Shown piece after piece: positions 1 to 6,933 of a stretch of DNA of 13,306 nucleotides (position 1 is the stretch's first letter; the number at the start of each line of letters is the position of its first letter). The stretch lies in the NCBI GenBank assembly GCA_022798855.1, contig JAAWNI010000037.1:1-13306 (forward strand). The letters run 5' to 3'. A program made the position numbers and the translations under genes. The notes under the pieces were generated by a model that saw only the letters and a list, made by a program, of their open reading frames with translations, searched no databases and was not told the origin of the DNA. Source of the stretch: Lawsonibacter sp. Lineage in GTDB: Bacteria; Bacillota; Clostridia; Oscillospirales; Oscillospiraceae.

Positions 1-14
1 CGTCTGGACGGGCC

Positions 15-93
15 TTTTGCCGCCTTGCGGCGTTAAAAAATCTTGAAATCCACCAAGGATTCCTGTGATTTTTTGCCTTGCAGGGCGGCAAAA
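15..93. repeat. Foldback repeat, about 79 bp, downstream of the LTA-synthase-like gene
   Basis: The outer arms are a perfect 10-bp inverted repeat (TTTTGCCGCC at 15-24, GGCGGCAAAA at 84-93). The inner parts (to about 42, and from about 67) also pair imperfectly, including AAAAAATC against GATTTTTT. The whole unit can fold as one hairpin with a short loop. It lies 42 bp past the stop of the minus-strand gene, so it could help end that transcript. It also resembles the dispersed intergenic repeats common in Oscillospiraceae genomes. Its role is inferred. Confidence 0.6.
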
Positions 94-134
94 TTCCTCG
101 CCCATCCGGCATTTTCACTTATGAATACAGGTTC

Positions 135-1955
135 TTAATCCACACAAAACATAGGCCTTGCTTCGTCGAAGAGGTCCACCATGCCGCAGTAATTGAGGAC
201 CTCATATTTCCGCAGCCACTCCTTCTGCTCCTGGCTGAGCTCCGACTTGGACAGGAATTCTCCCCCGGCGGTGGCGAAGCCCACCGGCGTAATGGCGGGC
301 ATGACCTCATACAGCTCGGACAGAAACTCCATATAGCCGGTGAGGGGCAGGCCGGCGGCCTGGGCGGTGAGCACCCCCAGGAAATTGGGGCTGATGACCA
401 CATCCTCCCGCTCCTGGATATCGTAGTTGGCCCAGATAAAGAAGGGGACGGCGTACTGCCGCATGACCTCCTCCGTGGTCCGCTCCGACAGCTTTTTGCC
501 GTACAGCTCCTCATAGAAGGCGTTGGTCAGGGGCGGCTGATGGTCGCCGAAAAAGACCACCAGGGTGGGCTCCCCGCACTGGCTGTAGTAGCCGATAAGC
601 TCCTCCAGCGCCAGGTCGCTCTCCTTCATCAGGTCCAGGAACTGCTCCGCCGTCCGGTCCGCCGCCTTCAAATTGCCGGGCAGCTCGATGTGCCGGGGCA
701 GGTTGCGCCACCCCTGGGCGTAGCCGCTGTGGTTCTGCATGGTGACATTAAAGAAGAAGGTGGCGTCCTCGCTTTCTGTGGACTTGTAAATCATCTCGTA
801 GTCCGACTTGTCGGAGATGTAGCTCCGGATGATGTAGGGGTTGGGGACGTCCTCCTGGTACATCTGCCGGTCGAAGTCCAGATACTGGTAGGCCAGCACC
901 CGGTTCCAGCCGGAGGACTTATAGGGGTGGAAGGCGGTGGTGGTATAGCCCTGGCTCCCGGCCAGGGCTGCCAGGGAGGGCATGCCCTCCTCCACGTAGA
1001 GCTGGTAGGCCACCGTGTGCGGGGGCTGGAACAGGCTGGTAAAGCCGGTGAGGTACTCAAACTCGATGGTGGCGGTGCCGCCCCCGGTGACTGAGGAGTA
1101 CATCCAGCCCTTTATGGTGTTCTCTTTCAGGGAGTGGAGGAAGGGGTTGGGGTCCTCCGAGGGGTTCAGCCTGTCGAAGATGGTCAGGTCCCCGAAGGAC
1201 TCATTCATAATGACCACGATATTCACCGGCTTATTCTCCGGGTCCGCCGGAACGCCGGGGTACTCCTCCATCAGCTCCAGCACCAGCTCTTTGGAGTAGT
1301 CCTCCGGCTTGTCCACCGAGGAGTACCGCAGGGCGATGGAGAAGTTGAGCAGGAAGCCGTTGCGCTGGGTGACCCACTGCTGGGTGTAGATATCCAGGGC
1401 GGGGAGCATTCCGGTGCAGAAAAAGGCATAGCAGTAGCAGGCCATGGTCCCCCACAGGGCCACGCAGGCCAGGGCGGGGAGCTTGGCCCGCCGCTTTTGT
1501 GGGGCGCAGTAGAGGACCAGGGCCAGGTAGGCCGTGAGCAGAATGGCCGCCTGGGTGATGTAGACATCCGCCGAGTAGTCGAAGCCCCCCGCCACGTTGG
1601 CGGCGGTGCGCCAGCCGGTGATGTCCGCCGGGAAGAGGATGCGGCCCCGAAACCGGAGGACGTAGTGGTTCACCAGCCCGAAGAGGAAGGACAGCGCCGC
1701 CCCCAGGGCGGCGGCCCGGCGGTTCCTGCCCAGCACCAGCCGGAGGGCGGTGAAAAGGCTGTAGTAAAAGATCATGTTCATCAGCACCTGCCAGGGGGCC
1801 AGGTCCTCGAACACGTCATTTTCGTTTAAAATCTCCACCATCCACAGGCAGACCCAGGGCCCCAGCAGAAAGACCAGCCGGGAGGCCCACTTTCCTGGGT
1901 TGCCCCGCAGGTCCCGGCCCAGCCAGTGGGCCGAATCGTACAGCAGCGCGCTCAT
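135..1955 (-). CDS. LTA-synthase-family (sulfatase-fold) membrane phosphoglycerol transferase
   Basis: This 606-residue protein has about five hydrophobic segments in its first 185 residues, then an extracellular catalytic domain from about residue 240, the LtaS architecture. Visible active-site motifs are NESFGDL (E252, metal ligand), GGGTATIEFE (T294, the likely nucleophile), FHPYKSSGWNR (H343, W350, R352), QNHSGY (H409) and FFGDHQPP (D471, H472). They match the E/T/W-R/H/D-H set of LtaS. Family members transfer glycerol-phosphate from phosphatidylglycerol to lipoteichoic acid or a related polymer; the acceptor here is unknown. The ATG at 1955 follows GGAGGG with a 5-nt gap. The gene is alone on its strand and points away from the ABC importer. 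It could equally be a phosphoglycerol transferase for another surface glycan. The family call is firm; the precise substrate is not. Confidence 0.9.
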   Translation of the reverse strand: MSALLYDSAHWLGRDLRGNPGKWASRLVFLLGPWVCLWMVEILNENDVFEDLAPWQVLMNMIFYYSLFTALRLVLGRNRRAAALGAALSFLFGLVNHYVLRFRGRILFPADITGWRTAANVAGGFDYSADVYITQAAILLTAYLALVLYCAPQKRRAKLPALACVALWGTMACYCYAFFCTGMLPALDIYTQQWVTQRNGFLLNFSIALRYSSVDKPEDYSKELVLELMEEYPGVPADPENKPVNIVVIMNESFGDLTIFDRLNPSEDPNPFLHSLKENTIKGWMYSSVTGGGTATIEFEYLTGFTSLFQPPHTVAYQLYVEEGMPSLAALAGSQGYTTTAFHPYKSSGWNRVLAYQYLDFDRQMYQEDVPNPYIIRSYISDKSDYEMIYKSTESEDATFFFNVTMQNHSGYAQGWRNLPRHIELPGNLKAADRTAEQFLDLMKESDLALEELIGYYSQCGEPTLVVFFGDHQPPLTNAFYEELYGKKLSERTTEEVMRQYAVPFFIWANYDIQEREDVVISPNFLGVLTAQAAGLPLTGYMEFLSELYEVMPAITPVGFATAGGEFLSKSELSQEQKEWLRKYEVLNYCGMVDLFDEARPMFCVD

Positions 1956-1988
1956 ATTTACCCTCCATGAATCAAGCGATTCCTTATT

Positions 1989-2016
1989 AGGATAGCGTTT
2001 CCCGCGAAAAATGCAA
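1989..2016 (-). promoter_or_regulatory. Putative promoter of the LTA-synthase-like gene
   Basis: Read on the minus strand, TTGCAT (2016-2011) is followed after 16 nt by TATCCT (1994-1989). This would start transcription about 27 to 30 nt before the ATG. The -10 is a weak match, so this is only a candidate. Confidence 0.4.
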
Positions 2017-2265
2017 GAGGATTTTACAATCTTTAAAAATTTTTAATGGTTCGCCCGCAATATAATAAGACGTAAAATCTCCCATTCGGTTCCCGTCCGC
2101 CCATGAAAAATTTTTATTCATTTTTTCTGTATATTCATACTGTTTTCGTATTTGATCCGCCCCGCTGCCCCGGCGTTTTTCCGCATCTCCCTCCAGTTGA
2201 GATAGTTTTTCACCAATTTAGACAAAAAATCTGGAAGCGGATTTCTATTTTTGAACAATCACCTA
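2017..2265. other. AT-rich intergenic stretch without a recognised gene
   Basis: This part of the 400-bp gap between two divergent genes is strikingly AT-rich against its GC-rich surroundings. I see no convincing coding frame, T-box or riboswitch. It holds an imperfect A/T palindrome at 2103-2121 with ATGAA and TTCAT arms, a further ATTCAT at about 2130-2135, and a weak AAATC/GATTT hairpin at 2227-2244. These may be regulatory sites for the importer, but nothing here proves it. Confidence 0.5.
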
Positions 2266-2294
2266 TTGACTATATATACATCCTAGTGTATACT
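2266..2294 (+). promoter_or_regulatory. Sigma-A promoter of the ABC importer, with an overlapping palindromic operator candidate
   Basis: TTGACT (2266-2271), a 17-nt spacer and TATACT (2289-2294) form a near-consensus promoter about 60 nt upstream of the binding-protein ATG. A perfect inverted repeat, TATACA-N6-TGTATA (2275-2292), fills the spacer and overlaps the -10. A repressor bound there would block RNA polymerase. The regulator is not identifiable from this window. Confidence 0.75.
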
Positions 2295-2357
2295 TTCCCA
2301 CAGTGTCCGGCGGAAAGCCGGGCCGGTTATTCCAGCTTTTGAAAAGGAGTTTTAACA

Positions 2358-3206
2358 ATGAAGAAGATTCTTGCTTTCGCCATGGCCGCGGCCATGGCCC
2401 TGTCCCTGGCGGCCTGCGCGGGCGCCGGAAACAACAATGGCGGCTCCAGCTCCAGCAAGGGGAACGCCTCCTCCGGCAGCCAGGGCGGCAGCTCCGCCAG
2501 CGCCCCCGCCGCCCTCACCACCGTCGAAGCCGGCAAGCTGCACATGGCCACCAACGCCGCCTTCCCTCCCTATGAGATGCTGACCGACGACGGCCAGTTC
2601 GAGGGCATCGACGTGGAGATCGCCGCCAAGATTGCCGAGAAGCTGGGCCTGGAGCTGGTGGTGGACGATCAGGGCTTTACCGCCGCCATCACCGCCGCGG
2701 GCAGCGGCCAGAGCGACATCGTCATGGCGGGGCTCACCATCAACGAAGAGCGCAAGGAGACGCTGGACTTCACCGACACCTACGCCACCGGCATCCAGGT
2801 GGTCATCGTGAAAGAGGGCTCCGACGTGACCATGGACAACCTGGGTGAGAAGATGATCGGCTGCCAGAAGGGCACCACCGGCTATCAGTACGCCTCCGAC
2901 ACCCCGGAGAACGGCGGCTATGGCGAGGACCACGTCATCGGCTATGACAACGGCGCCATCGCTGTGGAAGCCCTCAAGGGCGGCCAGATCGACTGCGTCA
3001 TCATCGACAACGAGCCCGCCAAGGCCTATGTGGCCGCCAACGAGGGCCTTACCCTGCTGGAAGGCACCTGGGTCACCGAGGACTACGCCATCGGCATCAA
3101 GAAGGGCAACACCCAGCTGCTGGACGCCGTCAACGGCGCGCTGAAAGAGCTCATCGCCGACGGCACCGTGAAGGGGATCGTGGACAAGTACATCCCCGCG
3201 CAGTAA
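2358..3206 (+). CDS. Polar amino-acid ABC transporter substrate-binding lipoprotein
   Basis: This 282-residue lipoprotein captures an amino acid outside the membrane for the permease and ATPase encoded next. The signal peptide ends in a lipobox, LAAC, with the lipidated cysteine at residue 20. A Gly/Ser/Asn-rich tether (about 24-50) leads to a family-3 solute-binding domain (about 55-280). Family marks include ATNAAFPPYEM, GIDVEIAAKIAEKLG, GLTINEERKETLDF (R132 is at the usual position of the ligand carboxylate-binding Arg), GTTG (172-175) and IIDNEPAKAY. AAGGAG lies 8 nt before the ATG. It is the first gene of the importer operon, with its own strong promoter upstream and a hairpin directly behind it. 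Substrate cannot be read reliably; cystine, glutamine, arginine or other polar amino acids are all possible. Confidence 0.95.
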   Translation: MKKILAFAMAAAMALSLAACAGAGNNNGGSSSSKGNASSGSQGGSSASAPAALTTVEAGKLHMATNAAFPPYEMLTDDGQFEGIDVEIAAKIAEKLGLELVVDDQGFTAAITAAGSGQSDIVMAGLTINEERKETLDFTDTYATGIQVVIVKEGSDVTMDNLGEKMIGCQKGTTGYQYASDTPENGGYGEDHVIGYDNGAIAVEALKGGQIDCVIIDNEPAKAYVAANEGLTLLEGTWVTEDYAIGIKKGNTQLLDAVNGALKELIADGTVKGIVDKYIPAQ

Positions 3207-3222
3207 AAATATACGCGCCCAC

Positions 3223-3254
3223 AAAAGCGGCCCCGGCGTGAGGGGCCGCTTTTT
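3223..3254 (+). terminator. Intercistronic terminator-like hairpin between binding protein and permease
   Basis: A perfect 12-bp stem (AAAAGCGGCCCC at 3223-3234, GGGGCCGCTTTT at 3242-3253) with a 7-nt loop ends in five T. It sits 16 bp past the binding-protein stop and 27 bp before the permease start. No clear second promoter is visible, so partial read-through or 3'-end protection of the first cistron is likely. That would give excess binding protein over the membrane parts. Confidence 0.8.
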
Positions 3255-3280
3255 ACAAAACGGAGAAGAGAGGCGAACTT

Positions 3281-4021
3281 ATGGAGGCATTGTGGGACAA
3301 GTTCGAGCCACTGTGGATCGACTTGACGAAAAAATTCACCATGGCCTTTATCACAGGGGACCGGTGGAAGCTCTATCTGAAAGGGATGGCCGCCACCCTG
3401 GAGCTGACCGCCTGCGCCCTGATTATCGGCGTGGTGCTGGGCGTTCTGGTGGCGGTGGTCCGCTCCGCCCACGACCAGCAGCGCCTGGGCCAGCGCAGCT
3501 TTGTCTTGGGCGTGCTGAATGTTGTGTGTAAGATCTACACCACGGTGATCCGGGGCACCCCCATGCTGGTGCAGCTGCTCATCTGGGGCATGGTCATCTT
3601 CAAGTCCAGCCGCAACCGCTTCTTTGTGGGCATGCTGGGCCTGGGCATCAACTCCGGGGCCTATGTGGCGGAGATCGTCCGGGGCGGCCTGATGAGCGTG
3701 GACGCGGGCCAGAGCGAGGCCGGCCGCTCCCTGGGCCTGAACTACATCGACACCATGCGGTACATCATCATCCCCCAGGCCTTTAAGAACATCCTGCCCT
3801 CCCTGGGCAACGAGTTCATCGTCCTGTTCAAGGACACCTCCCTTGTCTCCTCCATCGGCGCAGCCGAAATTCTCTATTACGCCGAGGCCATCGGCGGCAA
3901 AACCTACGAGTTTATGTTTCCCTACATCGGCACCGCCATTATGTACCTGATTTTCTGCATCATCCTCACCTGGCTCCAGGGCCGGCTGGAAAGGAGGCTG
4001 CGTCAAAGTGATCGACGTTAA
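3281..4021 (+). CDS. Polar amino-acid ABC transporter permease (HisM/GlnP type)
   Basis: This 246-residue inner-membrane subunit forms the translocation path of the importer. A membrane segment at about 40-62 is followed by a typical TTVIRGTPMLVQLLIWG segment, a helix with GLGINSGAYVAEIVRGG, and the cytoplasmic EAA loop (EAGRSLGLNYIDTMRYIIIP, then QAFKNILPSLGNEF) that docks on the ATPase. A last hydrophobic segment lies at about 210-233. Length and motifs fit a His/Glu/Gln/Arg-type permease. Only one permease gene is present, so the channel is probably a homodimer. The ATG is preceded by a modest purine-rich site (AGAGGCG). The 3' end overlaps the ATPase gene by 14 nt, implying translational coupling. 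Confidence 0.95.
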   Translation: MEALWDKFEPLWIDLTKKFTMAFITGDRWKLYLKGMAATLELTACALIIGVVLGVLVAVVRSAHDQQRLGQRSFVLGVLNVVCKIYTTVIRGTPMLVQLLIWGMVIFKSSRNRFFVGMLGLGINSGAYVAEIVRGGLMSVDAGQSEAGRSLGLNYIDTMRYIIIPQAFKNILPSLGNEFIVLFKDTSLVSSIGAAEILYYAEAIGGKTYEFMFPYIGTAIMYLIFCIILTWLQGRLERRLRQSDRR

Positions 4022-4730
4022 AAACCTGTCTAAATCCTTCGGTGGCCACCTGGTTCTGGACAACATCTCCGAGCACATCAGCGCCGGGGAGAAGGTGGTG
4101 GTGATCGGCCCCTCCGGGTCGGGAAAGTCCACCTTCCTGCGCTGCCTCAACCTTCTGGAGAGCCCCACGGCGGGGACCATCACCTTCGAGGGCACCGCCA
4201 TCACCGACCCCAAGGTGAAGATCGACAAGGTCCGCCAGCAGATGGGCATGGTGTTCCAGCACTTCAACCTCTTCCCCAACATGACCATCCAGAAGAACAT
4301 CACCCTGGCCCCGGTGCGCACCGGCCTGATGAAGCAGGCCGAAGCCGACGAGCTGGCTAAAGCCCTGCTCCAGCGGGTGGACCTGACCGACAAGGCGGAC
4401 GCCTACCCCAACCAGCTTTCAGGCGGCCAGAAACAGCGCATCGCCATCGTCCGGGCCCTGGCCATGAAGCCCAAGGTGATGCTCTTTGACGAGCCCACCT
4501 CCGCCCTGGACCCGGAGATGGTGGGCGAGGTTCTGGACGTGATGAAGGAGCTGGCCCAGGAGGGCATGACCATGGTGGTAGTTACCCACGAGATGGGCTT
4601 CGCCCGGGAGGTGGGCAGCCGGGTCCTCTTCATGGACGGAGGCCACATCCTGGAGCAGAATTCCCCCAAGGAGTTTTTCGACCACCCCCAGCACCCCCGG
4701 ACCCAGCTGTTTTTATCCAAGGTCCTGTAA
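4008..4730 (+). CDS. Polar amino-acid ABC transporter ATP-binding protein (GlnQ/HisP type)
   Basis: This 240-residue cytoplasmic ATPase powers the importer. All nucleotide-binding motifs are present: Walker A GPSGSGKS (34-41), Q-loop Q84 in VFQHFNLFP, signature LSGGQKQR (137-144), Walker B VMLFDE (157-162), D-loop SALD (165-168) and switch His in VTHE (H194). The length is normal for the GlnQ/HisP group. The start is GTG at 4008, with AAGGAGG (3991-3997) 10 nt upstream. It lies inside the end of the permease gene, so the two are probably translated together. A factor-independent terminator follows 10 bp after the stop. Nothing suggests loss of activity. Confidence 0.96.
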   Translation: MIDVKNLSKSFGGHLVLDNISEHISAGEKVVVIGPSGSGKSTFLRCLNLLESPTAGTITFEGTAITDPKVKIDKVRQQMGMVFQHFNLFPNMTIQKNITLAPVRTGLMKQAEADELAKALLQRVDLTDKADAYPNQLSGGQKQRIAIVRALAMKPKVMLFDEPTSALDPEMVGEVLDVMKELAQEGMTMVVVTHEMGFAREVGSRVLFMDGGHILEQNSPKEFFDHPQHPRTQLFLSKVL

Positions 4731-4740
4731 CGCGGACAGA

Positions 4741-4774
4741 GGAGCGGAAGCCGTAAAGCTTCCGCTCCCTTTTT
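4741..4774 (+). terminator. Rho-independent terminator of the ABC importer operon
   Basis: A perfect 10-bp stem (GGAGCGGAAG at 4741-4750, CTTCCGCTCC at 4759-4768) with an 8-nt loop is followed by CTTTTT. It lies 10 bp after the ATPase stop codon and marks the operon end. Confidence 0.9.
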
Positions 4775-4789
4775 GACGCTTTCCGGAAA

Positions 4790-4949
4790 TATAGTCGACG
4801 CACTTGAGAAGAGGTAAAAAGGAGGGGAGGAAAAATGGTGCAGGGCAAGGCGGAGGATGCAGGCGGGCTGACGCCCGCCAAAGACGACAACACCGCCCTG
4901 TGCCATTTTGGCCACCGAACTTTACCGATTTTCAAGTGCGTCGACTATA
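4790..4949. mobile_element. MITE-like foldback element, 160 bp, with 18-bp perfect terminal inverted repeats
   Basis: The ends are TATAGTCGACGCACTTGA (4790-4807) and its exact reverse complement (4932-4949). Inside, further segments pair in register: GGTAAA with TTTACC, AAAATGG with CCATTTT, CAGGGC with GCCCTG, and a central GGCGGGC-TGAC-GCCCGCC hairpin (4862-4879). The whole unit therefore folds into one long stem. There is no transposase frame, so any movement would need an enzyme elsewhere. The outermost TA at each end could be part of the repeat or a duplicated TA target, as in IS630/mariner-type elements. An alternative is a structured RNA or a protein-binding site. The structure is seen directly; mobility is inferred. 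Confidence 0.7.
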
Positions 4950-4960
4950 AGGGCGGACCC

Positions 4961-5157
4961 CAGCCCCTCTCTGGGAGGGGGTGGCATGGCGGAGCCGTGG
5001 CTGGAGGGATTCCTTTTATCGACGGTCTTCCTGAACACGGAATCCCTCCACCACCGCCTTCGGCGGCGGTCCCCCTCCCTTTGGCAAGGGAGGCTTGGGG
5101 CGCTCCGCTTTCGTCCCCCGCAGGGAAAGGCCCCCTTGCTAAAGGGGGCTTTGGGGG
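4961..5157. repeat. Hairpin-rich dispersed intergenic repeat (CCTCCCTT...AAGGGAGG type)
   Basis: This stretch is a chain of nested palindromes: CCCCTC/GAGGGG (4964-4980), GGAGGGATTCC near 5003-5013 against GGAATCCCTCC near 5039-5049, an ACCGCC-TTCG-GCGG tetraloop hairpin near 5053, CCTCCCTT-TGGC-AAGGGAGG (5074-5093) and GCCCCCTT-GCTA-AAGGGGGC (5130-5149). The left half (GAGGGGGTGGCATGGCGGAG) and the reverse complement of the right half match loosely, so it is one large imperfect foldback. It resembles dispersed repeats I know from gut Clostridia genomes. I see no gene in it. It lies directly against the MITE-like element. Confidence 0.6.
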
Positions 5158-5245
5158 TTCTGTCCGGCCCTGCATTTGAAGGCTTCCTGAATTTGCGGAA
5201 TAAGCGTGATAAAACAGGCCTTTCCGCTTTCTTTCCGCCGGAAAA

Positions 5246-5256
5246 TGTGGTATACT
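5246..5256 (+). promoter_or_regulatory. Extended -10 promoter of the MATE gene
   Basis: TGTGG followed by TATACT (5251-5256) is an extended -10 element about 70 nt upstream of the TTG start. No good -35 is seen at the proper distance (TTTCTT at 5228-5233 is the best), which fits an extended -10 promoter. Confidence 0.5.
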
Positions 5257-5327
5257 GCTTTTTATCCCAAATAAACCGAAGCTGTCCCGGCCCGCCGCCG
5301 GGGCGGACCTGATTGGAGGTAGTGATT

Positions 5328-6695
5328 TTGTCTCAGTCCCACAAGAGCGAGGCGGCGCTGGCCAGCGCCCCCATCGGCCCTCTGATGGTAAAGCTGGCCC
5401 TGCCCGCAGTGGCGGCCCAGCTGATCAACATGCTGTATAACATCGTGGACCGCATCTATATCGGCCACATCCCGGAGGTGGGCCGGACGGCCCTCACCGG
5501 CCTGGGGGTCACCTTCCCCATCCTGATGCTGATTTCCGCCTTTACCGCCTTCGCCGGCATGGGGGGCGCGCCCCTGGCTTCCATCCGCCTGGGGGCGGGG
5601 GACCGGGAGGGGGCGGAAAAGATCCTCGGCACCTCCGCCACCCTGCTGCTGATTTTGGCCGCCCTGCTCACCACGGTCTTCTCCATCATCAAAGAGCCGG
5701 CCCTGATGGCCTTCGGGGCTTCGGAGGACACCATCGGCTACGCCCTGGACTATATCTCCATCTACCTCATGGGCACCGTCTTCGTCCAGCTGGCCCTGGG
5801 GCTCAACGCCTATATCACCGCCCAGGGGCAGGCCCTGGCGGCTATGTGCTCGGTGCTCATCGGGGCGGTGCTGAACATCATCCTGGACCCGCTGTTCATC
5901 TTCGGCTTCCGCATGGGCGTGCAGGGCGCGGCCGCCGCCACCGTCATCTCCCAGGGGGTGAGCGCCTGCTGGGTGGTGGGGTTCCTCTGCTCCAGCCAGT
6001 CCGGCCTGAAAATACGGCGGAAAAATATGGGGCTGAACTGGCCGGTGATCCAAAAAATCGCCGCCCTGGGCGTCGCCCCCTTTATCATGCAGTCCACCGA
6101 AAGCCTGGTGACGGTGGTGCTCAACTCGGGGCTCCAGTTCTACGGCGGGGACCTGTATGTAGGCACCGTCACGGTGATGCAGAGCGTGATGCAGATGGTG
6201 GTCATGCCCATCCAGGGCATTACCCAGGGGGTCCAGCCCATTATGAGCTATAATTTCGGGGCGGGGAACTACCGGCGGGTGCGGGAGGCCTTCCGCCTGC
6301 TGCTCCGGACCTGCCTGGCCCTGACCATCACCGCCTGCGTGCTGGTGGGCCTCTTCCCCCGGCAGCTGACCCTGATCTTCAACGACAACCAGGAGCTGGT
6401 GGAGCTGGTGGGCCGGGTCATGCCCATTTTCTTTGGCGGAATTTGGGCCTTCGGCGCGCAGATGGCCTGTCAGTCCGCCTTTATGGCTATGGGACAGGCC
6501 AAAACCAGCCTTTTCCTGGCCCTTCTGCGGAAGGTCATCCTGCTGGCCCCCCTGGCGGTCATCCTGCCCATGGTCACGCAAAATGTGATGGGCATTTATG
6601 TGGCCGAGCCGGTGGCCGACATCCTGGCGTCCGCCACCACCCTGACCCTCTTCCTCCGGCGGCGGAAAACCCTGCTGCCGGAGCAGGCCGGGTAA
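5328..6695 (+). CDS. MATE-family multidrug/metabolite efflux transporter
   Basis: This is a membrane antiporter of about 455 residues that uses Na+ or H+ to export organic cations or other compounds. Two homologous halves of about six hydrophobic segments each are visible. The first begins near PLMVKLALPAVAAQLINML. Family-typical stretches include YNIVDRIYIGHIPEVGRTALTGLG, GMGGAPLASIRLGAGDREGAEKILG and, in the second half, GITQGVQPIMSYNFGAGNYRRVREAF. It resembles the MepA-like group of Clostridia. I place the start at TTG 5328 because GGAGGT (5315-5320) sits 7 nt before it; a TTG at 5313 precedes that ribosome site and is unlikely. A leftward neighbour cannot share its transcript because a terminator and two repeats intervene. 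The substrate is unknown. Confidence 0.93.
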   Translation: MSQSHKSEAALASAPIGPLMVKLALPAVAAQLINMLYNIVDRIYIGHIPEVGRTALTGLGVTFPILMLISAFTAFAGMGGAPLASIRLGAGDREGAEKILGTSATLLLILAALLTTVFSIIKEPALMAFGASEDTIGYALDYISIYLMGTVFVQLALGLNAYITAQGQALAAMCSVLIGAVLNIILDPLFIFGFRMGVQGAAAATVISQGVSACWVVGFLCSSQSGLKIRRKNMGLNWPVIQKIAALGVAPFIMQSTESLVTVVLNSGLQFYGGDLYVGTVTVMQSVMQMVVMPIQGITQGVQPIMSYNFGAGNYRRVREAFRLLLRTCLALTITACVLVGLFPRQLTLIFNDNQELVELVGRVMPIFFGGIWAFGAQMACQSAFMAMGQAKTSLFLALLRKVILLAPLAVILPMVTQNVMGIYVAEPVADILASATTLTLFLRRRKTLLPEQAG

Positions 6696-6731
6696 ACACA
6701 CTTGTCTCACAAATTCAGGAAACCCACCGAA

Positions 6732-6802
6732 TGTAGGGCAAGGGCTCTGCCCTTGCCTTATTCTTTATCCCCTTGCGGGGATAGTAGAACCCCTGCCCTA
6801 CA
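6732..6802. repeat. TGTAGGG repeat, copy 1 (doubles as possible terminator of the MATE gene)
   Basis: The unit begins TGTAGGGCA (6732-6740) and ends TGCCCTACA (6794-6802), a 9-bp perfect terminal inverted repeat. Inside are two perfect hairpins, GGCAAGGGC-TCT-GCCCTTGCC (6737-6757) and ATCCCC-TTGC-GGGGAT (6767-6782). The first is followed by a T-rich TTATTCTTT and may stop transcription from the MATE gene, which has no other terminator. Confidence 0.75.
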
Positions 6803-6820
6803 TAACGTACCGAACGTTAT
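6802..6820. promoter_or_regulatory. Short perfect palindrome ATAACGT-N5-ACGTTAT, possible operator
   Basis: A perfect 7-bp inverted repeat with a 5-nt spacer starts on the last base of TGTAGGG repeat copy 1. It ends 53 bp before the -35 of the small ORF's promoter. Its size and symmetry suit a dimeric DNA-binding protein, but no partner or second copy is seen. Confidence 0.35.
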
Positions 6821-6873
6821 TTCCAGGGACGTTCCAAATTTATGAGACGGGCGTGGCCGGGTAAAGGGGGCTC

Positions 6874-6902
6874 TTGCGTTTTTCGCAAATCTGTGGTAAA
6901 AT
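6874..6902 (+). promoter_or_regulatory. Promoter of the 41-codon ORF
   Basis: TTGCGT (6874-6879), a 17-nt spacer and TAAAAT (6897-6902), with an extended TGG just before the -10. It lies 31 nt upstream of the ATG at 6934. Confidence 0.7.
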
Positions 6903-6933
6903 AAGCCAATCCAAAAGAGGGAGTGTGAGTGCC

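Noticed and set aside
78..1829. Plus-strand frames opposite the LTA-synthase-like gene
   Set aside because: The minus-strand protein has all family catalytic motifs; the plus-strand translations are low-complexity shadows.
2017..2357. T-box or riboswitch leader for the amino-acid importer
   Set aside because: The promoter maps only about 60 nt before the start codon, and no T-box core sequence or antiterminator/terminator pair is present.
2352..4393. Long minus-strand frames opposite the ABC transporter genes
   Set aside because: All three plus-strand genes are complete with clear motifs, ribosome sites and an operon terminator. The antisense frames are compositional by-products.
4835..5312. 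Short frames inside the intergenic repeats
   Set aside because: They lie entirely in foldback repeats, lack good ribosome sites (the GGAGGGGAGG at 4821 belongs to the MITE-like stem), and show no domain.
5262..6710. Long open frame on the minus strand opposite the MATE gene
   Set aside because: Its His/Gln/Gly-rich low-complexity translation mirrors the GC-rich MATE codons; it has no recognisable domain.
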